A DNA stretch of 64,000 nucleotides from UBA5336 sp039818165. GTDB lineage: Bacteria; Pseudomonadota; Alphaproteobacteria; Caulobacterales; Hyphomonadaceae. The first letter of the stretch is position 1. Every line of letters begins with the position of its first letter. Below the pieces are notes generated by a model. It was not told where the DNA came from and made no database searches. It saw nothing but the letters and a program-made list of their open reading frames with translations. The stretch is from NCBI GenBank assembly GCA_039818165.1, contig JBCBUL010000017.1:1-64000 (forward strand), given 5' to 3'. Shown here in pieces: positions 16,665 to 24,902 of this stretch. The position numbers and the translations under genes are program-made.

Positions 16665-17924
16665 ATGGTCGAATACCGCAACGTCTGGGTGCTGATCGTC
16701 GCCATTGGCCTGCTCCAGGTGTCGGGCGGCATTCTGGGGGTTGTGTCTCCCATCGGCCTGCAGGCACTCGGCCTACCGCCCTACCTCATTGGCTTTGTCG
16801 CCGCGCTCCATGCCATGGGCTTTATGCTCGGCGCCCTGATTGCCCCGAAAGTGATCGCCCGGGTTGGGAACATCCGCGTCTTTTCGGCGGGTGCGGCTCT
16901 TGGGGCGGCCAGCAGTCTGGTGATGGGTCTCGCGCTCGACGGTGTGGCCTGGGCACTGGTTCGACTGGTCCAGGGCGCTGCGTTCGCATGGATGTTTGCA
17001 AGCGCGGAATCCTGGATCTCGGTCGCCACGCCAGCAGCGGCCAGGGGCCGTGTGCTCGGGCTTTACCATGTGGTGGCAAAGGTGGCCCTGTCGGCGGGCC
17101 CATTCCTGATTGTCGGCTTTACACCCTTGCAGGGTCAGAACTTCCTCTGGATTGGCATTTTCTTCGCCCTCGCCATGGTGCCCGTTTGCCTTACTGAGCG
17201 GGTAGAGCCCCAACGCAATGAAAATTCGGCGCTTCCGCTAAAACAGTTCCTGGCACTGGCGCCTGCCGCCGTCGCTGGGGCTTTTCTGGCGGGCACTATC
17301 AATACGGGCCTATTGGCGCTCTTGCCGGTCTTTGCAGAACGATTGGAACTCGGAGCAACCGCCAGCGGCGCGGCTGCCCTGGCCATGGCGGCCGCCTGGA
17401 CGGGCGGATTGATCAGCCAATGGCCCGCTGGGCGATTGTCCGATCGCATCGACCGGCGGGTCGTCGTCGCCGCCATGGGCCTCGTTTCCCTGTTGGCCGC
17501 CCTGGCGCTCGCCTTTGGCGCGGCCGTCATGTCGCCCTGGCTCGTCTTCCTGCTGCTGGCGCTCTGGGGCGCTGGTTCGCTGTCATTCTACGGGATCGCC
17601 ATTGCCCATGGCGTGGACCGTGCGGCGCCCGATCAGGTCTCCGGATTGATGGCCGGTCTGTTGTGCACCTGGGCCCTGGGATCGATCATTGGTCCCCCGC
17701 TGGCGGGGTTTGCGATTGCAACACCTTTCGGCCCGGGCGGCTTGTTCCTGTTTGCCGCGGCGCTGACCGGCGCTTTGATCGTTGCCATGCTCTGGCGCCG
17801 CGAAGCCCGCGCAGAGGTGCCCGAGGAAGACCGCGCCAATTGGGAGATGACCCGCCCCACATCCCTGACCGGACAGGACATCGATCCGCGCACCGAGCCA
17901 GATCCGGGCATGCCTTCGGAGTAA
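16665..17924 (+). CDS. MFS transporter
   Basis: This 419-residue protein has 12 predicted membrane helices in two six-helix halves, split by a polar loop near residue 185 (ERVEPQRNENS). The MFS loop 2-3 motif is GALIAPKVIARVGNIR, and the second half has GRLSDRIDRRVVV. The segment FAWMFASAESWISVATPAAARGRVLG resembles the YcaD-type subgroup of MFS carriers. The hydrophilic tail of about 35 residues is cytoplasmic. Substrate unknown. ATG 16665 is the first good start; the ribosome site (GCAGG) is weak. Confidence 0.88.
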   Translation: MVEYRNVWVLIVAIGLLQVSGGILGVVSPIGLQALGLPPYLIGFVAALHAMGFMLGALIAPKVIARVGNIRVFSAGAALGAASSLVMGLALDGVAWALVRLVQGAAFAWMFASAESWISVATPAAARGRVLGLYHVVAKVALSAGPFLIVGFTPLQGQNFLWIGIFFALAMVPVCLTERVEPQRNENSALPLKQFLALAPAAVAGAFLAGTINTGLLALLPVFAERLELGATASGAAALAMAAAWTGGLISQWPAGRLSDRIDRRVVVAAMGLVSLLAALALAFGAAVMSPWLVFLLLALWGAGSLSFYGIAIAHGVDRAAPDQVSGLMAGLLCTWALGSIIGPPLAGFAIATPFGPGGLFLFAAALTGALIVAMLWRREARAEVPEEDRANWEMTRPTSLTGQDIDPRTEPDPGMPSE

Positions 17925-18014
17925 AATTTCCAGGAAATTTCCATTGGCCCGAGAAGGCTAATTTCATCGCAATCGGATACCCCTCCCCAATCACACAGGG
18001 GACGGAGTAACGCT

Positions 18015-19451
18015 ATGCAACGTCAGTTTCTTCAGAACAAACGCGGCAATATCGCCATGCTTACGGGACTTTGTCTTGTGCCTCTCGCGGCAATTGCTGG
18101 CTTCTCCGTTGATTATGCGCGCGCTGAGAACCACAAAGTCGCCCTGCAAAACGCGGCCGATATGGCTGCGCTGGCGGCGGGCAAGCTCGGCAACCCAACC
18201 CAGGCCGAACTGGACGCAGTCGTACAATCGGTCGTCGCCGCGAACTTCGAATTTTTCAACAAGTATCCAGGCCTCGCACCAACTGTTTCAGTGTCCGGCA
18301 ATGACCTTACGGTTACGGCCAACATGCAGGTTGATCGAATGGTTCTGGGTGGAAAATTTGACGTTGCGGTCCGCTCCGTGGTCGAGCGGTCGCATGGCCT
18401 CGATGCGCCCCTGGAATTCTCCATGATCATGGACACGACGAACTCCATGGCGCTGGTTTCAAACTCCTGGGGTGATGCGGTGTCCGCCATAAACTGGACA
18501 TTTGGCGAGCTCGTTGCGGGCGCCACCATCCAAAACCCCGCCAACATCATGTTCATGCCCATCAGCGACCGTGTGAACATTGGCACGGGGAACGCCGACT
18601 GGCTGTCCGGACCCGCGCCGACAAACTGGAATGGCTGCGTTGAACCGCGCTACACCGAACTGGTGTCTGACGACGCAGATGATGACGATGACGACGACGA
18701 TGATCGCTGGGGTCGTGAACGCGACGATGATGATGACGACGACGATGATGATGAAGACGATGATCGTCGTGACCGAGATGAAGACGACGATGACCGTGAC
18801 GAGAACGAAACTGTTCGCGTATCCAGCAAACCGGCAGACGGGTTCATCCTCGATACGGTTTCGCACGGTGACGCGAAATTCGAAGCCTCGATTCCCGGTG
18901 TGACCGGCGGATTGTCAGAACGGAACGCATCTTACCCTCGATGCCCTGACGCGATTACGGGCCCAACCAGCAACCTCACCGAACTGAGCAACGCAGTGAA
19001 CAGCGCGCAAGCCAGCGGAACGGGCCGGTTTGACCTGGCACTCGCCTGGGGGTGGCGCCTGGTCTCTGAAGACTGGGCTGACGAGTTCGGCGAGACGGGC
19101 TTTCCGGCCGCGGCAGGCTCTGCCGATAAAATGATTACAATCGTCACCGATAGCCATTCCACTGCCTATGACTGGGAAGCTGGCGGAAGCAATGGGGACC
19201 GCGATGGCGGCCATGCTTACAACACCCTGTCCGACGCGGCGTTCGCGCAGATCGAAGCGCTCTGCCAGCGGATCAAGGATGATGACGTCGAGATCGCCGT
19301 GCTGCTGACCAACAGCTATGCGCGCGCTAAGACGCCCTGGGAGAATTGTGCGTCTGATGACATGTTCTTTGAAGTTGAGACCATCGGTGATTTCCGCGTT
19401 GCCATGGCTGCCATTGCAAACCGGTACGTTGAAGTTCGACTGAAATCGTAA
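18015..19451 (+). CDS. TadG-like pilus/VWA protein with Asp-rich insertion
   Basis: This 478-residue protein has the TadE/TadG layout. A short N-terminus ends in a conserved RGNIAMLTGLCLVPLAAIAG helix (class III signal-like), then VDYARAENHKVALQNAADMAALAAG. A von Willebrand A-like fold follows, starting at EFSMIMDTTNSM (a D-x-T-x-S metal site), with MITIVTDS and an IAVLLTN strand later. Inserted at residues 219-265 is a tract with 31 Asp in 47 residues. In Tad systems such proteins act in the envelope during pilus assembly. No other tad genes are nearby, so this is an orphan copy. Confidence 0.8.
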   Translation: MQRQFLQNKRGNIAMLTGLCLVPLAAIAGFSVDYARAENHKVALQNAADMAALAAGKLGNPTQAELDAVVQSVVAANFEFFNKYPGLAPTVSVSGNDLTVTANMQVDRMVLGGKFDVAVRSVVERSHGLDAPLEFSMIMDTTNSMALVSNSWGDAVSAINWTFGELVAGATIQNPANIMFMPISDRVNIGTGNADWLSGPAPTNWNGCVEPRYTELVSDDADDDDDDDDDRWGRERDDDDDDDDDDEDDDRRDRDEDDDDRDENETVRVSSKPADGFILDTVSHGDAKFEASIPGVTGGLSERNASYPRCPDAITGPTSNLTELSNAVNSAQASGTGRFDLALAWGWRLVSEDWADEFGETGFPAAAGSADKMITIVTDSHSTAYDWEAGGSNGDRDGGHAYNTLSDAAFAQIEALCQRIKDDDVEIAVLLTNSYARAKTPWENCASDDMFFEVETIGDFRVAMAAIANRYVEVRLKS

Positions 19452-19481
19452 GCGACAACGACCCTAGGTCCTGAAATCATA

Positions 19482-19508
19482 CCCAAATGCGTCACTTACG
19501 CCTTTGGG
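19482..19508. other. imperfect hairpin between tadG-like gene and sucC
   Basis: CCCAAA and GCGT on the left pair with ACGC and TTTGGG on the right, with one internal mismatch and a 5-base loop. No T run follows, so it is not a standard terminator. It may be a leader or processing element 100 bases before sucC. Confidence 0.35.
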
Positions 19509-19609
19509 ATGTGTTGCGACAGTTTGGCGGGCTGCTATAACGCGAGGGATTATCGGCGAAGCGACCGCACGTCGCATCTCCAAAGCCCTTTGATCGCGAG
19601 GCAGACCCC

Positions 19610-20803
19610 ATGAACATCCATGAATACCAGGCCAAGGCCCTGTTGAAATCATTCGGGGCCCCCGTGGCCAATGGCGCGCCTGTGCTGTCGCCAGCCGACA
19701 TCGAAAGCGCCGTAGACAGTCTGCCCGGTCCGCTCTGGGTCGTAAAAAGTCAGATCCATGCCGGTGGGCGCGGCAAGGGCAAGTTTGTTGAGGCGGAAGC
19801 TGGCGAAAAGGGCGGTGTTCGCCTCGCCTTTTCCCGCGATGAAGCCATCGCACATGCCACGCAAATGTTCGGCAAGACTTTGGTGACGGCCCAAACCGGA
19901 GACGCCGGCAAGCAGGTCAATCGCCTCTACATCGAAGACGGCGCTGACATCGAGACAGAGCTGTATCTGTCGCTTCTCGTTGACCGCTCCACCGGTTCAG
20001 TCGCTTTCGTTGCGTCCACCGAAGGCGGCATGGACATCGAGCAGGTCGCCCACGACACACCCGACAAGATCCACACCATCAATGTCGAACCGCTGGCAGG
20101 CATGACGGACGCCGACGCGGCAAAAGTATGCGATGCCCTGGCCCTCACCGGCGCTGGCCGCGAAGACGGCATGAAGCTCTTCCCGACACTGTACAAAGCC
20201 TTCACCGAGAAGGACATGTCGATGCTGGAAATCAACCCGCTCATCGTCATGAAGGACGGCCACCTGCGCGTTCTGGACGCGAAGGTCAGCTTCGACGGCA
20301 ACGCCCTGTTCCGCCACCCGGATGTGATGGAGCTGCGCGACACCACCGAGGAAGACGAAAAAGAGATCGAAGCCAGCGAGTGGGACCTCGCCTACATCGC
20401 CCTCGACGGCACCATCGGCTGCATGGTGAACGGCGCAGGCCTGGCCATGGCGACCATGGACATCATCAAGCTCTATGGCGAAGAACCCGCGAACTTCTGC
20501 GATGTCGGCGGCGGCGCCTCGGCTGAGAAAGTGGCGGCGGCCTTCAAGATCATCATGAAAGACCCAAAGGTCGAGGGCATCCTGGTCAACATCTTCGGCG
20601 GCATCATGAAGTGTGACGTGATCGCTGAGGGCGTCCTGCAGGCCGTGAAAGAGACCAATCTCTCGGTCCCGCTGGTCGTGCGCCTGGAAGGCACAAACGT
20701 CGACAAGGGCAAGGAGATCATCGCCAATTCCGGCCTGAACGTCATCCCCGCCGACGATCTCGACGACGCCGCCCAGAAAATCGTGGCCGCGGTCCGCGGC
20801 TAG
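19610..20803 (+). CDS. sucC: succinyl-CoA synthetase (ADP-forming) subunit beta
   Basis: SucC (397 residues, normal length) forms the ATP-grasp nucleotide-binding subunit that, with SucD, interconverts succinyl-CoA and succinate with ATP/ADP in the TCA cycle. It opens MNIHEYQAKALLKSFGAPV, has the ATP-grasp KSQIHAGGRGKGKF loop, LEINPLIVM and GCMVNGAGLAMATMD, and NIFGGIMKCDVIAEG that contacts SucD. First gene of a sucCDAB run on the same strand. Confidence 0.97.
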   Translation: MNIHEYQAKALLKSFGAPVANGAPVLSPADIESAVDSLPGPLWVVKSQIHAGGRGKGKFVEAEAGEKGGVRLAFSRDEAIAHATQMFGKTLVTAQTGDAGKQVNRLYIEDGADIETELYLSLLVDRSTGSVAFVASTEGGMDIEQVAHDTPDKIHTINVEPLAGMTDADAAKVCDALALTGAGREDGMKLFPTLYKAFTEKDMSMLEINPLIVMKDGHLRVLDAKVSFDGNALFRHPDVMELRDTTEEDEKEIEASEWDLAYIALDGTIGCMVNGAGLAMATMDIIKLYGEEPANFCDVGGGASAEKVAAAFKIIMKDPKVEGILVNIFGGIMKCDVIAEGVLQAVKETNLSVPLVVRLEGTNVDKGKEIIANSGLNVIPADDLDDAAQKIVAAVRG

Positions 20804-20840
20804 TCAAACCCAGACAACAAGTTCCAAAGGACCGCTACCC

Positions 20841-21743
20841 ATGTCCATTCTCGTTAACAAAGACACCAAGGTCATCGTCCAGGGCCTGACCGGCAAGACC
20901 GGCTCGTTCCACACCAACCAGGCGCTGGACTATTTCGGCACCCAGATGGTGGCTGGCACCCATCCAAAGAAAGCTGGCACAGAGTGGGAGGCCGAAAACG
21001 GCGCGAAACTGCCGATTTACGCCACCGCAGGCGACGCAAAGGCGGCCACGGGCGCAAATGCTTCTGTTGTTTATGTCCCGCCGGTTGGCGCGGCCGCCGC
21101 GATCGAAGAGGCCATCGAGGCTGAGATTGAGCTGATCATCTGCATCACCGAGGGCGTGCCCGTGCAGGATATGGTCCGCGTGAAAGCCAAGCTCGACAAG
21201 TCGAACTCCCGCCTGATCGGCCCGAACTGCCCCGGCGTGCTGACGCCAGAGCAGTGCAAGATCGGCATCATGCCGGGCAAGATCTTCAAGAAGGGCAATG
21301 TCGGCATCGTCTCGCGCTCGGGCACGCTGACCTATGAAGCCGTGTTCCAGACATCCCAGGAAGGCCTCGGCCAGTCCACCGCCGTTGGTATTGGCGGTGA
21401 CCCGGTGAAGGGTACTGAATTCATCGACATGCTGGAAATGTTCCTGGCCGATGACGAGACCGAATCCATCATCATGATCGGAGAGATCGGCGGCAGCGCA
21501 GAAGAAGACGCTGCCCAGTTCATCAAAGACGAGGCTGCAAAGGGCCGCAAAAAGCCGATGGCAGGCTTTATTGCTGGCCGCACGGCGCCTCCCGGCCGCA
21601 CCATGGGCCATGCGGGCGCCATTGTGTCCGGCGGCGAAGGCGGCGCGGAGTCCAAGATCGAAGCCATGGAAAGCGCAGGCATCAAAGTGTCACCCTCCCC
21701 TGCCCGTCTTGGCACGACCATGGTAGAAGTTCTCAAGGGCTAG
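20841..21743 (+). CDS. sucD: succinyl-CoA synthetase subunit alpha
   Basis: SucD (300 residues) binds CoA and carries the phosphohistidine. It has a Rossmann CoA domain (QGLTGKTGSFHTNQALDYFGT), then GPNCPGVLTPEQCKIGIMPG and SRSGTLTYEA. The active-site His257 is in GRTMGHAGAIVSGG. AAAGGA lies before the ATG, 37 bases after sucC ends. It works as the alpha partner of SucC; all expected residues are present. Confidence 0.97.
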   Translation: MSILVNKDTKVIVQGLTGKTGSFHTNQALDYFGTQMVAGTHPKKAGTEWEAENGAKLPIYATAGDAKAATGANASVVYVPPVGAAAAIEEAIEAEIELIICITEGVPVQDMVRVKAKLDKSNSRLIGPNCPGVLTPEQCKIGIMPGKIFKKGNVGIVSRSGTLTYEAVFQTSQEGLGQSTAVGIGGDPVKGTEFIDMLEMFLADDETESIIMIGEIGGSAEEDAAQFIKDEAAKGRKKPMAGFIAGRTAPPGRTMGHAGAIVSGGEGGAESKIEAMESAGIKVSPSPARLGTTMVEVLKG

Positions 21744-21779
21744 AAGAGCCCTTATCTATGGGGGCTGGGGATCCCTCAC

Positions 21780-21838
21780 GGTGCCAGAACGCACCAAAGC
21801 AAGCCCCGCACAAATATGGGTGCCCGGCGGGTCCGGGC
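21780..21838 (+). other. paired hairpins between sucD and sucA
   Basis: GGTGC (21780-21784) pairs with GCACC (21791-21795), and GCCCGG (21822-21827) pairs with CCGGGC (21833-21838) around CGGGT. The second hairpin ends 22 bases before the sucA start and just upstream of its AAGGA ribosome site. They may set message stability or the E1 to SucCD ratio. No T run is present. Confidence 0.35.
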
Positions 21839-21860
21839 CCCTTAAAAGGATGAAGATCCA

Positions 21861-24800
21861 ATGGCAGATGATGCCCGCCCGGTAGACGGCCAAACCCGCA
21901 GCGACGCCAATACAGCGATGCTGGACACGCTTTTCCTGTACGGTGGCAGCGCCGCGTATGTGGAGCAGATGCAAGCGGCCTATGCGAAAGATCCGACCTC
22001 AGTGCCCGCAAGCTGGCAGGCATTTTTCGCTGAGCTGGGCGATGGCGCCGCCGACGCGGCCGCCAATGCCGAGGGTGCAAGCTGGGCCCGCGAGACCTGG
22101 CCGGATCAGGACGACGAGGCCGTGGCCGTATTCGACGGCAACTGGTCCATGCTGGAGCCAATGCTCGAGCAGAAGATCAAATCCCGCGCGCCCGTCGCCG
22201 ACCCACAAAACATCGCCCTCGCCGTCAAGGACTCGATTCGCGCGCTGATGATGATCCGCGCCTACCGGATTCGCGGGCACCTATCCGCTCAACTCGACCC
22301 GCTGGGGATGGAAGAGCGCGGCTACCAGCCCGAGCTGGACCCGAAATCCTACGGCTTTGAAGCCGGCGACCTGGACCGGCCCATCTTCATCGACCACGTT
22401 CTGGGCCTGGAATACGCCACCGTGCGTGAAATGCTCGAGATTCTGCGGCGGACTTATTGCTCGACGATCGGCATCCAGTTCATGCACATCTCCGATCCGG
22501 AAGAGAAAGGCTGGCTGCAGGAGCGCATCGAGGGCAAGGACAAGGGTGTTCAGTTCACCCCCGAGGGCAAGAAGGCAATCTTCGCCAAACTCGTCGAGTC
22601 CGAAGGCTTCGAGAAGTTTCTTCAAAAGCGCTATCCCGGCACGAAACGGTTCGGCCTGGATGGTGGCGAGGCCGCAGTTCCCGCGCTTGAGCAAATCATC
22701 AAACGCGGCGGCGCGCTCGGCGTGCAGGAAATCATCATCGGGATGGCGCATCGGGGCCGTCTGAACATGCTCGCCGCCGTGATGGGCAAGCCCTACGAGA
22801 AGATTTTCCACGAATTCCAGGGCGGCTCGACCCAGGGTGCGGAAGATTTCGGCTCAGGCGATGTGAAGTATCACCTCGGCGCGTCGTCAGACCGGGAATT
22901 CGATGGCAACAGCGTTCACCTGTCCATGAATGCCAACCCGTCCCACCTGGAAGCGGTCGATCCGGTTGTGCTGGGCCGGGCGCGCTCGAAGCAGGCGATG
23001 GAACATCGCGACACGGGCGATCTGGACCGCCACAAGGTCATGCCACTCTTGCTGCACGGCGATGCCGCCTTTGCGGGCCAGGGCGTGGTGTCTGAGTGTT
23101 TCGCCCTTTCGGGCCTGCAGGGCTATCGCACGGGCGGCACGATCCACTTCATTATCAACAACCAGATCGGGTTCACCACGAGCCCGATGTATTCGCGCTC
23201 GTCGCCCTATCCGTCCGATGTGGCGCTGATGGTGGAAGCCCCGATCTTCCACGTGAACGGGGATGACCCGGAAGCAGTGACCTATGCGGCAAAAGTCGCG
23301 ACCGAGTTCCGCCAGAAATTCGGTAAGGACGTTGTCATCGACATGTTCTGCTACCGCCGGTTTGGGCACAATGAGGGCGATGAGCCCATGTTTACCCAGC
23401 CGCTCATGTACAAGAAGATCAAAGACCATCCCCCGACGCGGAAAATCTATGCCCGCCGCCTAATTGAGGAAGGCGTGCTCACCCGCGAGCAGATCAACCA
23501 GGAAGTTGAGGATTTCGACGCGTTTCTGGATAAGGAATTCGAAGCCGGAAAGTCCCTTCAGCCGCAAAAACCAGACTGGCTGGATGGCGAATGGGCCGGG
23601 TTCCGCCTGCCCGATGATGATGATCGCCGCGGTGTCACCGGCGTGTCTGCAGAGCGCATGCAGCGCCTTGGCAATTCGATCACGACCGTGCCGGACGGCG
23701 TCACACCGCACCGCACGCTCAAACGTGTTCTCGATGCGCGGGCCAAGGTCATCACCGAAGGCCAGAATATGGACTGGGCCACGGCGGAGCATCTGGCCTT
23801 CGCCACCCTGCTCGATGAAGGCTACCCGGTACGCCTCTCCGGCCAGGATTGTGGGCGTGGCACATTCTCCCAGCGCCACAGCCACATTGTCGACCAGAAC
23901 ACCGGTGATCGCTACACGCCGCTCAATCGTCTTGGCGAAAAACAAGCGCCCTATGAAGTAATTGACTCGCTGCTCTCGGAAGAGGCCGTTCTTGGCTATG
24001 AGTATGGCTACTCCCTGGCCGACCCGAACACGCTGACCCTTTGGGAGGCCCAGTTTGGCGACTTCGCCAATGGCGCCCAGGTCTTCTTTGACCAGTTCAT
24101 CTCCTCAGCCGAGCGTAAATGGCTGCGCATGTCCGGCCTGGTTTGCCTCCTGCCCCACGGCTATGAAGGCCAGGGACCGGAACACTCTTCGGCCCGGCTT
24201 GAGCGCTTCCTGCAAATGTGCGCCGAGGACAATATGCAGGTGTGCAACCTAACGACCCCGGCAAACTACTTCCACGCCCTGCGCCGCCAAATCCACCGCG
24301 AATTCCGCAAGCCGCTCATCATCATGACGCCGAAATCGCTCCTCCGTCACAAGCTGGCGGTCTCCACCCTGGAAGATATGGGCCCGGAAAGCTCGTTCCA
24401 CCGCATCCTCTGGGATGATGCTGAAACGCCAGGCCGCGAAGCTGAGGTCAAGCTGACCGCGGACAAGGATATCCGCCGTGTCGTGCTCTGCTCGGGCAAA
24501 GTCTATTACGACCTGTTCGAAGAGCGTGAGAAGCTTGGCGTCAATGACGTCTACCTCCTGCGGATCGAGCAATTCTATCCCGTGCCGCGCAAGTCGCTGG
24601 TCCATGAACTCAAGCGTTTCAAGAATGCCGAAATGGTCTGGTGCCAGGAAGAGCCGCGCAATATGGGCGGCTGGACCTTCATTCGCGACGAGATCGAATG
24701 GTGCGCCGGACAGGCCAAGGTGAAAGCACCAAGGCCAAAATATGCTGGCCGCCCCCCGGCTGCCGCAACGGCCACCGGCCTGATGAGCAAACATATCGAA

Positions 24801-24869
24801 GAGCGCGACGCCCTGATCGGCGCTGCCCTGGGGCCAGACCCCGTGAGTGACAATATCGTGGTCACCTGA
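21861..24869 (+). CDS. sucA: 2-oxoglutarate dehydrogenase E1 component
   Basis: SucA (1002 residues) is the thiamine-diphosphate decarboxylase of the 2-oxoglutarate dehydrogenase complex and passes a succinyl group to the E2 lipoyl arm. It opens with LDTLFLYGGSAAYVEQMQAAY, the E2/E3-contact N-terminal helix, then has EIIIGMAHRGRLNMLAAVMG, GDAAFAGQGVV, the ThDP fold GDDPEAVTYAAKVA and FGHNEGDEP, and LLPHGYEGQGPEHSSARLE. Length and motifs are normal. It lies 117 bases after sucD and 33 before sucB. Confidence 0.97.
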   Translation: MADDARPVDGQTRSDANTAMLDTLFLYGGSAAYVEQMQAAYAKDPTSVPASWQAFFAELGDGAADAAANAEGASWARETWPDQDDEAVAVFDGNWSMLEPMLEQKIKSRAPVADPQNIALAVKDSIRALMMIRAYRIRGHLSAQLDPLGMEERGYQPELDPKSYGFEAGDLDRPIFIDHVLGLEYATVREMLEILRRTYCSTIGIQFMHISDPEEKGWLQERIEGKDKGVQFTPEGKKAIFAKLVESEGFEKFLQKRYPGTKRFGLDGGEAAVPALEQIIKRGGALGVQEIIIGMAHRGRLNMLAAVMGKPYEKIFHEFQGGSTQGAEDFGSGDVKYHLGASSDREFDGNSVHLSMNANPSHLEAVDPVVLGRARSKQAMEHRDTGDLDRHKVMPLLLHGDAAFAGQGVVSECFALSGLQGYRTGGTIHFIINNQIGFTTSPMYSRSSPYPSDVALMVEAPIFHVNGDDPEAVTYAAKVATEFRQKFGKDVVIDMFCYRRFGHNEGDEPMFTQPLMYKKIKDHPPTRKIYARRLIEEGVLTREQINQEVEDFDAFLDKEFEAGKSLQPQKPDWLDGEWAGFRLPDDDDRRGVTGVSAERMQRLGNSITTVPDGVTPHRTLKRVLDARAKVITEGQNMDWATAEHLAFATLLDEGYPVRLSGQDCGRGTFSQRHSHIVDQNTGDRYTPLNRLGEKQAPYEVIDSLLSEEAVLGYEYGYSLADPNTLTLWEAQFGDFANGAQVFFDQFISSAERKWLRMSGLVCLLPHGYEGQGPEHSSARLERFLQMCAEDNMQVCNLTTPANYFHALRRQIHREFRKPLIIMTPKSLLRHKLAVSTLEDMGPESSFHRILWDDAETPGREAEVKLTADKDIRRVVLCSGKVYYDLFEEREKLGVNDVYLLRIEQFYPVPRKSLVHELKRFKNAEMVWCQEEPRNMGGWTFIRDEIEWCAGQAKVKAPRPKYAGRPPAAATATGLMSKHIEERDALIGAALGPDPVSDNIVVT

Positions 24870-24902
24870 CCGCGACCGGATCAAGAAGACGAGACCTGAA
24901 CC

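Noticed and set aside
18650..18847. Poly-Ser open frame opposite the Asp-rich tract
   Set aside because: It is only the reverse complement of GAT/GAC codons, which read as TCG/TCATC repeats.
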